This document shows, piece by piece, positions 39,699 to 50,400 of a stretch of DNA of 64,000 bases (position 1 is its first letter; every line of letters starts with the position of its first letter). The translations under genes were made by a program, and so were the position numbers. Location: the NCBI RefSeq assembly GCF_011044495.1, contig NZ_CP049143.1, positions 744,001 through 808,000 on the forward strand, given 5' to 3'. The notes under the pieces were generated by a model. The model saw only the letters and a list, made by a program, of their open reading frames with translations. It did no database searches and had not been told where the DNA came from. The stretch is from Roseimicrobium sp. ORNL1 (GTDB taxonomy: Bacteria > Verrucomicrobiota > Verrucomicrobiia > Verrucomicrobiales > Verrucomicrobiaceae).

Positions 39699-40577
39699 AT
39701 GTCCGCCGCTCAGACCACCATTGGCCTCGTCTACGATTTTGATCAGACACTCAGTCCCGGCTACATGACGGATGACGTCGTGTTCCCGCACTACGGCATC
39801 AGCGTGGAGCAATTCTGGAAGCGCAGTCAGTCGCTTGTGGATGACCAGGGGTATGACAATGAGCTGGCCTATCTGAAGACCATGCTGGATCTGCTCACGC
39901 CGGACCCGCCCACCAATGCCGAGCTGCGCGCGCTTGGACCGAAGCTGCGCCTTTATCCCGGCCTGCCGGACATGTTCACCGAGCTGGAGTCCCTGCTGGG
40001 GCCCGATCATCGTGCGTTGGGCGTGCGGCTTGAGCACTACATCATCAGCTCCGGACTCCGCGAGCTGCTGGAGGGCAGCGTGCTCCGCCCGCATGTGAAG
40101 GCCGTGTTCGGTTGCGAATTCGCGGAGGATCGCGAAGGACGCATCAGCTTCCCGAAACGCGTCATCGGACACACCACCAAGACGCAGTTCCTCTTCCGCA
40201 TCAACAAGGGCATGCTGGAGCCGCATGAGGATGTGAATGATCACATGCCCTCAGACATGCGGCCCATTCCCTTCCAGCACATGGTCTATCTCGGGGACGG
40301 TCCCACGGATGTGCCCTGCTTCACCCTCATGCGCCGCTACGGTGGCAATGCCATCGCCGTGTACAGCCCGGATGACGCCACCCGCAAGAGCTTCCGCAAG
40401 TGCTGGCAGCTCAGCGCGCACGCGGATCGCGTGAAGCACATCGCCCCCGCGGATTATAGGAAGGGCAGCCACCTCCGCCTCATGCTGGAGGAAATGATTT
40501 CCGAAATCGCCGATGGCATCGTGCGCCGGAAACGCGCTGAAGTGGACAACTCCATGGTGAGTGCGCCGGGGTTTTAG
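39699..40577 (+). CDS. HAD-superfamily phosphatase
   Basis: The 292-residue product starts at the ATG at 39699. The nucleophile motif is V-Y-D-F-D-Q-T-L (Asp13, Asp15), motif II is I-I-S-S-G-L-R-E, and motif IV is Y-L-G-D-G-P-T-D-V-P-C-F, as in phosphoserine-phosphatase-like (subfamily IB) HADs. It has a long cap insert (~25-130). The small phosphatase subfamily with D-x-D-x-T-x-S and a G-D-G-x-T-D-V loop occurs widely, mostly with an unknown substrate. The last residues overlap nothing; the next gene starts 10 bases later. Confidence 0.8.
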   Translation: MSAAQTTIGLVYDFDQTLSPGYMTDDVVFPHYGISVEQFWKRSQSLVDDQGYDNELAYLKTMLDLLTPDPPTNAELRALGPKLRLYPGLPDMFTELESLLGPDHRALGVRLEHYIISSGLRELLEGSVLRPHVKAVFGCEFAEDREGRISFPKRVIGHTTKTQFLFRINKGMLEPHEDVNDHMPSDMRPIPFQHMVYLGDGPTDVPCFTLMRRYGGNAIAVYSPDDATRKSFRKCWQLSAHADRVKHIAPADYRKGSHLRLMLEEMISEIADGIVRRKRAEVDNSMVSAPGF

Positions 40578-40587
40578 GGAGGGCGCA

Positions 40588-41157
40588 ATGAAAATTTTTC
40601 GCGTCGACGCCGACTACGACTTCTGGAGCTTGTTGGTGGAGCCGAAGGATCCATTTTGGACAATTCCAAATGCGTTCCAGTTGCAAAGCATGCGAGCAAC
40701 ATGGACGTCTCCGAACTTTTATCCGCGTGATCCGGTCCGCACCGCGCGTGGAGATTTTTTCAACGTAACGCTCGGCGCCTTGGGTTATTCGAAGGATGTT
40801 GCGAAGAGCGCTTTGGGTGAAATCATCGGCTACAGTGGGGAAGTGTTGCCCGCAAAGCTGGATGAGACTGGTGAAGATATCTATGTCTTCAATCCCATGG
40901 TCTGCTACAATTGCCTGGACCGGAGCGCCACAGAGGCTAGATGGACCCCCGACGGAAAGCTCGCCATTACTGTGAAAAGATACGGCTTCCATGTCGACCG
41001 GATCGGCGACTGGAATCTGTTCAAGATACCTGAGACTCACAGAGTCGCCATTTATGCTCTTGCAGGGAGAGATGAACCAGAAGACGAGTTTTATGCCCAA
41101 TACCTCGCTCTAGGTTTCAAGGGGTTGAAGTTTGAAGAGGTTTGGAGCAACGAATGA
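40588..41157 (+). CDS. Imm11/DUF1629-like protein (orphan immunity-like)
   Basis: The ATG at 40588 follows an A/G-rich GGGAGGG-type ribosome site and gives 189 residues. The body, with A-R-G-D-F-F-N-V-T-L-G-A-L-G-Y-S-K-D, F-N-P-M-V-C-Y-N-C-L-D-R-S and the closing A-Q-Y-L-A-L-G-F-K-G-L-K-F-E-E-V-W, resembles Imm11/DUF1629 proteins. These are annotated as immunity proteins of contact-dependent toxins. No toxin or secretion gene is nearby. GC content is lower than its neighbours, suggesting lateral gain. Function is inferred from resemblance only. Confidence 0.5.
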   Translation: MKIFRVDADYDFWSLLVEPKDPFWTIPNAFQLQSMRATWTSPNFYPRDPVRTARGDFFNVTLGALGYSKDVAKSALGEIIGYSGEVLPAKLDETGEDIYVFNPMVCYNCLDRSATEARWTPDGKLAITVKRYGFHVDRIGDWNLFKIPETHRVAIYALAGRDEPEDEFYAQYLALGFKGLKFEEVWSNE

Positions 41158-41185
41158 AAGGTGAGTGACTGTCTCCTGTGTATGA

Positions 41186-41293
41186 CGGGATTGCACAGCG
41201 CGAGCGAACCTGAAGTTCCAGGGAAACCTCACCTTCAATTTCGGTCTGGCTGCGCTCTTCATGCGCCGCCGCCGTCCGTGCAAGCGCTGCTGA
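41186..41293 (+). pseudogene. Decayed C-terminal tail of a PEP-CTERM protein
   Basis: An open stretch after an in-frame TGA at 41183 ends at TGA 41291-41293. It encodes F-N-F-G-L-A-A-L-F-M-R-R-R-R-P, nearly matching the last residues of the giant gene (F-V-F-G-V-A-A-L-F-M-R-R-R-R-A-G-R); 17 bases around the Met/Arg run are identical. The P-E-P box and the upstream protein are missing. I read it as the end of a former sorting-signal gene, left after deletion or rearrangement next to the intact giant gene. Confidence 0.55.
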
Positions 41294-41451
41294 ACTCAGG
41301 CAAAGCGGGGCCGTGCTAGGGCGCAAGCGAGCTCAGTGCCCCGCGGCACGCAATCCGCCCGAAGCCTATCGTAATCGCCGTGCAGGATGCAGGAGGATCG
41401 CAAAGAATTCTCTAGGACGCACCTTTAGGCTTGTCTGGCGGATCGTGAAAT

Positions 41452-41471
41452 GGCAACTTTGTTGCCTTTTT
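41452..41471 (+). terminator. Terminator-like hairpin 20 bases before the giant gene
   Basis: GGCAAC-TTT-GTTGCC followed by five T bases forms a compact intrinsic-terminator shape, flanked by A-rich sequence on the left that extends the stem. Only 19 bases separate the T-run from the ATG at 41491, too little for a promoter, so transcripts of the giant gene must read through it unless it works as an attenuator. The rest of the ~330-base gap, apart from the decayed PEP-CTERM tail, shows no gene. Confidence 0.6.
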
Positions 41472-41490
41472 CGCCCCTTAAAAACCCCCT

Positions 41491-44400
41491 ATGAAGTGCC
41501 CCAAGTTGCTCTTGGGCGCCGCGTTGCTGGCGTCCACCTGTCTTCTCAACCCTCGCGCGCATGCAGCGGACGCCTACTGGGACGTCAATGGGACCACCGC
41601 TGGATCGGGGGCCGTCGATGGATCCACCGTAATCTGGAATACCAACCCCTTGTGGAACGCCGCCTCGGACGGCACCGGGTCCACCGCCGCGTGGACCAGT
41701 GGAAATACGGCAGTGTTTGCCGCGGGGACGGATGCCAGTGGTACCTACATTATTACCGTTTCAGGCACTCAGAATATTTCCGGGCTGAGGTTTGAAGAGG
41801 GAACCTTCTCGCTGACAGGCGGTACCCTGAGCATTGCCAGCGCGGCCGGGGGCACGGGGGACATCAATGTGGCGGCGGGGTTGACTGCCACCATCGACTC
41901 CATCATTGCTGGCAGCCCTTCCGGCACCACGGTGCTTACCAAGACGGGCTCAGGAACGCTGGTGCTGAACGGCGTCAATACCTTCGGTGGCACCGGCAAG
42001 CGATTTGCCATCCGGGAAGGTACGCTCTCGTTCTCCAACAACAGCGCCTTGGGCAGTACCTCTAACTCTTTGGACCTGGGGACGGCAACTACCACAGCCA
42101 CGCTGCGCTACACTGGCGCCACAGCCACGATCAGCCGCGCCATCGCCCTGGCTGCACCCGCTGCCAGCTCGGTGGGCAATGTTATCGAAATCACAAACGC
42201 CAGCACGGTGCTCACCTTGAGCGGTGTCATCAGCGGGGGGCCCGGCAACTCCACCCAAGCTGCTCCCGGTACCAATACGGCCCTGACCATCCGCGGCGCC
42301 GGCACGCTGGACCTGAGCGGTACGAACACCTTCACCGGTGATATTGTGGTCGATGGAGCCACTTTCAATGTAAACGCCCTTACGGACTGGGGCGGCGCCA
42401 CGGTGGCCAGTTCCACCTCGCACACCATCACCCTGACCAACGGCGGCAAGATGGCCATCACTACGACCACCGCGGTGAATCCGGGCGCCACCACCACCAC
42501 CACGCACAACCTGCTGCAAATCGGCACGGGTGGCGGCACGGTCGATGTCATGGCCGCAGGCACCCTGCAGTTGGATGACGCGGGCCAGTTCTTCGGTTCC
42601 GGCACCCTCACCAAGACGGGCGCCGGCACGTTGTGGCTTGGCAATGCCTTCACGAACTACACGGGCACCCAGATCAATGTCAACGGAGGTATCCTCCAGT
42701 TGCAGAATGCCCAGGCTACTGGAGCGACGGGTGCGTCGGCAGCCATCACCATGGCGGGTGGCACCACGCTGAACCTCCGTACCACGGGAAATACCAACTT
42801 CGGTAGCAACGTCACCCTGACGGGAAATGTCACTATCGCCCCGGGGCGTTCCACTGGTTCCGCCACCAGCATCACCCACACGATGGGCACGCTGACGATG
42901 GGTTCCCACACCCTCACCGTTTCCCTGGGAGCCAACCTCCAGACGAATGCCGTGGGTAACCTCGTCTTTGGCGCTACCACGCTGACCGGAAACCCCATTT
43001 TCCAGCTCGACGCTCTCCAGGGTACGGGCGTTGGCAGCCTCACCTTGGGTGCTGTGGATGGTGGCGCCTCGGCCCGCACGATTACCAAACTGGGATTGGG
43101 CACGCTGATCTTCGGGGCCGATGCGACCAGCCTGGTGGCGGGCTCGGAACTGCTCGTCAAGGCGGGCAATGCCCAGGTGAATACCAGCTCTGCCCTCGGC
43201 TCTGCCTCCGTGCAGGTGGGAGACACCTCAGGCACGACGGCCGCCGGATTCTTGCTCGGTGCGGATGGCGTCAACTTCAGCAATACCCTCACCGTCAACT
43301 CCGGCTCCACCGGTGTGATGACCGTGGGTGGCTCCAACACCACCGGCACGGCGACCTTCCTGACCAACATCTCCTTCGCCAACAATCTCACCCTCACCGC
43401 CGCTACCGGAGGTACGGTGCGGTTTGACGCGAACCTCCTGGAGAGCGGTGGGGCGCGCAATATCAATAAGGTCGGTGGTGGCGTCGTGGAGCTCCGCGGC
43501 GCGAACAACTACACCGGCACCACCACCATCACCGCAGGCGTGCTGGCAGTTACCACCATCGGAGACGTGAACACCGGGATTACTTCCCTCGGTGCTCCTA
43601 CCACGGCAGCGGCGGGCACCATCGCTCTCGCGGGAGGCACTCTGCGCTACATTGGCACCGCGGTGGGTGGGCATTCGACCAATCGGGACTTTACCATGTC
43701 CGCCTCCAGCGGCATTGAGGCGAGCGGTGTGGGCGAACTCACGCTCACAGGTACCCTCACTGTCACTGACGGGTCTATGAGCCTGGGCGGCACGGGTGTG
43801 GGCAATCTCAACAATACGACCCTGTGGGCGGCTGGCCCTGGGGATGACTTCAACAAGAACGGAACCGGCACCTGGAATCTTAATGGCGCCACCTCCGCGC
43901 CGGACGACTGGAACATCAATGAAGGTGTCATCAACGCCAATGTCATGGATGCGCTCAATGCAACCGATGACGTCATCATCGACGGCACGGGTCTCGCGGA
44001 CAGCGTCATCGTGAACCTCAAGGCGGCAGATGTGTTCAGCGGAAATGAATTCTACATCCGCAATGGCGGCCGGGTGAACGTGTACGTAGACGATGCGTTC
44101 TTCGGCACGGATGTGAACCAATTGCTCATCGGCGACAGTGCCTCCACCGGTACGGGGGCCGCGTTTCTCCACCTTGGCAACCCAGCCAACCCGAGCGCAA
44201 CGGCAAACATCAGCCTCGGAGCGAATGGTCTTCAGTTGGGCGCTTCCGGTGGCAACACGGGCAGCATTACGGGGAAGGGCATCATCACCAGCGCCGGCAC
44301 GTTCTCCTTGAGAAATGGCAGCATCGGGTCTGACATCACTTTGGCTGGCGCAGGTGGCATCACAAAGGTGGGCAATGGTGTGGTGACCTTCTCAGGCACC

Positions 44401-47400
44401 CGCACTGCGACGGGCGCCACCGCCATCCAGGAAGGCGAACTGATTCTGGATTATTCCACGAACAACAGCAGCAAGATTGGCGGAGCTTTGACCTTGGGCA
44501 CGGCTCAGCCCAATGTGGTGGGTGGAGGCAAGCTGACGATGAACGGCATTGCCGGCGGCGCGTCGGCGGAAACGGTGACGGGCACCACGGTTCTGGCGGG
44601 GGCGTCCGAGGTGGCGCTCAATGCGGGTGCGGGCGCAGGCAGCAGTGTCACGCTGAATCTGGGCGGGCTCACGCGAACCGCGCTGGGCGGCACGGTGGCC
44701 TTCACGTATGGCACGGCCAATGTGATGGCCAACAGCACGACGCTGAACACGTTCCTCAACTATGCCACCCTCACGACGGGAGGCACCACGCGCTTCGCCG
44801 CCACGAATGCACTGGGCAACATCGTCCAGGCTTCCGAGGCACTGAAATCGGACATCGGCACGTGGGTAGGAACGGACAATGTGGTCAGCACGGGGGCGTT
44901 CACCGGTCAGATTGGCAATCGTGCCTCGGTCATCAACAGCCTCACCTTTGACACCCCGTCCTCCTCCATCAGTGCACTCCCCAACCGCCGGCTTACCATC
45001 AGCAGCGGCGGCATCTTGGTGAGCTCCGCCGTAGGCGCGAGCAACATCGTCATCAGCGGTGGTCAGATCGCAGGTTCTGCCACGGCCCCCCTGGGTGAAC
45101 TCATCATTCATCAGAACAACACGCTGGGCAGTCTTGAGATTGCCTCGAACATCGTGAACAGCGCCGGCCTCACGAAGAGCGGGCTGGGTGAGTTGATCCT
45201 CTCAGGCAACAACAGCTTCGCCGCCACCAGCACCTTGGTCATCAATGAAGGCACCCTCACGGCTCGTGGTGGCAATGCCATTGGCGACACCACCGTCGTG
45301 CACCTGAAGCAGGGCGCTACTCTCGCCATTGGTGACGGCGATACCGAAACCGTTGGCCGCCTGGGCGTGGATACCACCAATATCTCGAGTGGTACCGTCG
45401 CTCTTGGAAACGGCAGCCGGCTGAATATCAATCAGGGCACGACCAACACGGTTTATGCGGGTGTGTTCACCGGCGGAGCCAACACGACCATTACCAAGAC
45501 GGGGAACGGCAACCTCCAACTCACGGGAAACACTACTACGGGTTTCTCCGGCACGCTGGCAGTGAATGGAGGCCTGGTTTATATAGCGGGCTCGACAGGA
45601 CGCCTGAGCAGTGCCGCCGAAATCATCGTGAACAAGGGTGGTTCGTTCATGATTGATAACAATGATGACAGTTCCCCGAACGATCGCCTTTCCAATACAG
45701 CCGCCATCACCCTGCACTCGGCAGACGGCGCCTGGAGTGGGGAGACCCGTCCCAAGGGTCTCATGATTCGCACGGACAACAACGGGGACGAAACAGAAAG
45801 CGTCGGTGTGCTCACCATCGCCAGCGGCTCCAACTATGCCACGCTGGAGGGCACCGGCACTGGCACCAACGTCAGCATTGCCAGCATCATCGCCTCGAAC
45901 TTTGTCCGCAATGTGGGCACCACTCTCGATGTGCGTGGCATCAATCTGGGCGGTACCACGAACTCCCGTGGCCAGCTCAAGATTGCCGATGGCGCCAATG
46001 AAGTCGCCTTCCTCGCCAGCACGAATCTCGTGGGCGGCGGCGCTGCCGTCGGTGCGGGCAACAAGAATGTGAGCATCGTTCCTTGGGCCATCGGTGAAAA
46101 CACCACAATTGCCCTGGTGGATACCAACATGGGCAACACGTTCCTCACGTATGTGGACAACCGGGGCTTTGTGGCCCTCGATCTCGCCACGGAATATCGG
46201 GCCTACGCCACCGCGGGCACGGCTCAGGACAACGTGCGTGAAGTGCTGAATGCCAGCGTCGCCAACTTGACCGGCAATACCGTCAATTCCCTGATTTTGC
46301 ATGACAACACCACCGACGCGGGCACGCTCGCCTTTACCGGCACGGGTGCAGGACAGGCTCTCACGGTGACCAGTGGCGCCTTCCTCTTCACCTTGAATAC
46401 CGGTGCTACTACCTCATCCGCCCACACCATCAACGTGGGTGGTTTCGATGACGGTATCAAGGTGGGCTCCACCAATGAGTATCTCTTCTTCGTGGTGAAT
46501 CCCTCGTCCGCGACCAATACGCCCACGCTCACGGTCAATGTCGCTTCGCCCTTGAACTCCACGACCGCCTCACTGACGAAGGCGGGACGCGGCACGCTGG
46601 TTCTGTCCGGCACGAATACCTACGGCGGCGGCACCTACCTCAACGAAGGTGTGCTGCAGATTTCGAATCTGACCAATCTTGGGACCGGCGCCATCAACTT
46701 TGCCGGCGGTACGCTACGCCTCGGCGCTGGCTTTGCCGAGGATCTTTCCACCCGCGCGCTCACTACCACAGCAACCGGCGGATTCATTGATACCAACGGT
46801 ATTAACACCGTATGGGCAAACGGCCTGGACATCACCGGCACCGGTCCCGTGGCGAAGACTGGAAACGGCCTGATGACCATTCAGGGCGCATCCACCTACA
46901 CGGGCACGTTTGTCGCAGGACACTCCTCCAGCACCACAGGGGCGAACACCGGTGTCTCCCAGGGCGTGGTACTGAATGGCATTACGAACCAGACCATCAC
47001 TGGCAACCTGCAGGTGGGCTCCACCGTCGTCCCTGCTGCTGGTATTGCCGGCGTGGCCTTGGGTGCGGATGAGCAGATCGCCAATACCAGCGTCATCATC
47101 TTCAATGGCTCCACCAGCTCCAGCAGGTGGGCCTATTTCAAAATGCTTGGCCACAATGAGACCGTGGCCGGCATCTCGGACTCCACCGGTGCGGGCGTTC
47201 TTGAAAACCGCGAATCTGACGTGGTCACCAGCGGGGCCACGCTGACGCTGAACAGTGACGATGACTACAGTTACAACGGCTACCTGCGCGACAACTCTTC
47301 AGGCACCGCAGACGTGAATCCGCTCTCCCTCGTGAAGCTGGGCAGTGGCACGCAGACTCTCAGCGGCAATCAGATTCGCTACACGGGCGGCACCACGGTT

Positions 47401-50400
47401 TCGGGCGGTGTGCTCTACTTGCTGAATACAACCGTCTTCAACAGTGCCATCACGAACAACGCCTCGGTTGTCTTCGACTACACCTCCGGCACGGCATTGA
47501 CGCTTACGCGCGACATGGCCGGCTCTGGCACCTACATCAAGCGTGGCACGGGAACGGTCGAGTGGAATGGCAACAACACCTTCTCCGGCCAGTTGGCGAT
47601 TGAGGAAGGCGTGCTGAGCTTCAGCTCCAGCCTGGGAAACAATGCGGTGGGCAACTTCATCCGCATCCATGAAAATGCCACGCTGCGCAGCACCGGGGCA
47701 GACAACACCTTGGGCAACAACCAGGCCATCGATCTGGGTGGCAGTGTGGTGAATATCGATGTCGCGGGAGCCGCTGCGAACAAGCTGACTGTCCGTGGTG
47801 TGATCAGCGGTGGTGCACAGACCGCGCTGCAGAAGCAGGGTGCGGGACGTCTCATACTTTCCGGCGCCAACACGTATGCAGGACAGACCCGCGTGCTGGC
47901 AGGTGCGCTTGAGCTTCGCAATACCGCGGCGCTGGGAGCCTCCAGCAGCACGACCGTGGCCAATGGCGCGTCCCTGGTCTTCAATGCTTCCGCCGCCGGC
48001 CCGGCTGGCAACTTCACCCTCAACGGTACCGGGAGTGTGCTGTCGCTGGGCAGTGCCGGTGGTTCTGCCACCCTGGGATTTGGCATCAATGGTGCGACCA
48101 ATGACAAGCTGATTCTTGCCTCGGGTCAGACCCTCACCATCGGGGGAAACAGTGTGCTGACGGATATCTTCATCAACGGAATGCCCACGCTCTCCAGCTA
48201 CAATCTGATCCAGAGCGCGGACACGATGGACTTCAGCAAATTCACGCTGGGTACCATCTTCAATCCGGGCAGCTTCACCTATTCGCTCAATACTTCCGGC
48301 ACGAACAATCTGGTGCTGAATGTCACCGCGGCAGCGGCGCCTTCCGTAGCCTACTGGAAGGGCGACTTGGGTGGCACTGGCACAGGTGTGTGGTCAGCTT
48401 ATCAAATCGCACCCAACTCCACCAACTGGGATACGACTGCCACCAGTGGCGTCGACACGGGAGTCGCTCCAGGCGCGAACACGGATGTGTTCTTTGCGGC
48501 GAATGGTGCGGCCAACTATGCCACCACCCTTGGCGCTGATATCGCCGTGCGTGGTGTGACCTTCATGTCCGGATCCGGCACCGGTGGAAACAACACCACC
48601 GTGGGCGGTCCGCACACCCTCACGCTGGGAGCAGGCGGCATTACCCTTGCCGCCGGTTCCGGCAGCATCAACATCAGCGCGGCGATTGCCATGGCCACCA
48701 GCCAGACCTGGCACGTGGCGGATGCGGGTGCCACGCTCACCGCTTCGGGAGGTCTCTCGGGAACGGGTGACTTTGCGAAGTCCGGCGCGGGTACGGTTGT
48801 CCTTTCGGGGAACAGCACTTACAGCGGCACCACGACCATCAATCTAGGTACTCTTCAGATTGGTGCAGGTGGCACCACGGGGACGCTGGGTGCGGGCAAC
48901 GTCGTGAACAATGGCGTCCTGATCATCAACCGCGCCGGTACGTACGTGGTAAATCAGAACATCAGCGGCTCGGGTTCGCTCGTGAAGACCGGAAGTGGCG
49001 CCGTCACCTTCAACGGTACGCTCAACTACTTCGGTTCGACGACACTCGATGGAGGCACCACGGTGTTCGGCGTTTCGCAAACCGCCTTCGTTCTCACCAG
49101 CAACTCGCTGATCTTCGGCGCCACGGCTGGCAGTGCCACCGCCAGCAATCTCGATCTGAGCTCGGCAAGCGCCAAGTTTGGTGGAGCCATGACGGTGCAG
49201 ACCAACAGTGCCACCGCCAATACCATCACCATCGGCGCTGGTCAGTCGTTGGAGGTCGAAGGCAACGTGATGGTGGGCTATGCGCCGGCCACCGGTGTGG
49301 GTACTACTTCTCTCGATGTCGACGGTGCAGGTTCGTTCAACGTGACCAACCTTACCAGCGGCGCCTTTTTCCGGGTGGGCGGCTATGATGCAGGCACTGC
49401 AGGCATTGGCAACCGTGCCATCGCCGACTTCAGCGGCCTGGCCAGTATGAATGTGTCGCTCAATACGACCAATGGCCTCGTGCGCGTGAGCAACCTCTCA
49501 AGTGGAAACACCACTGGCTCGTACAGCACACTCTTGCTCGCGCAAAACTCGACGCTTACCGCGCATCAATTGATCATCGGTGATGGTGGCCAGTTCAACA
49601 ATCCTGCCGATCAGATTAACGAAATGAGATTGGGTTCGGGAGTGAACACGCTGAACTTCAATCAGATCCTCATCGGCAATGGTACGCGTGACTACGGTGC
49701 CCTGGTGTTCAACACGGCGTCCGGCAGTCTCTTCATCCGCAACGCCGCCGGAACAGGTCGCGCAACCTTTAACATGGCCACCGCAGGCGGCACCAGCACC
49801 GGCACGACGAACATCGCGGGCAATACTTTCAGCACCGTGGGACACAACGCGGATCTCTTCCTCGGAGTCGTCACCATTGGCTCGCAGAATCGCGGCAACG
49901 CCCTTTTGAACACGTTCTCCTTTGATCAGGGCACGCTCGACATGCAGAGGCTGGTCATGTCCACAAGGTCCGCCAATCCGTCGACGGGTACGGCGACGAA
50001 CTGGACCACCAACAGCATCATGAACCTCGGTGGCGGCACGGTGAACATCGTAGAGGGCATTACGAATTTCGCCGGGACCTCGGGCACCCTCACGGCAGGC
50101 ACGGCAGTCACCGCCACCCTGAATCTCACGGGCGGAAACATCACTGTCGGCACCACGGGGGGCACCTCCGTCACGATGGCCACGGCCGCTGCCAGCACGG
50201 CCGCCACGGCCGCCATCAACATCTCCGGAACGGCGAATGTCACCATGAACGGCAACATCGTCCGGGGCGGCGGCGCAGGCACCAGCACGGCCACAGTCAC
50301 GCTGAATGGCGGTACGCTGAACATGACTGGCAAGGCCATCGGTGGTTCTGCGGCCGACAAGACGATTGTCTTCAACCTGCAGCAGGGCACGCTCCGCAAC

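Noticed and set aside
38688-40244. Minus-strand open frame over the TIGR01777 and HAD genes (518 codons)
   Set aside because: It spans two well-supported plus-strand genes and has no recognisable domain; codon composition suits a GC-rich shadow.
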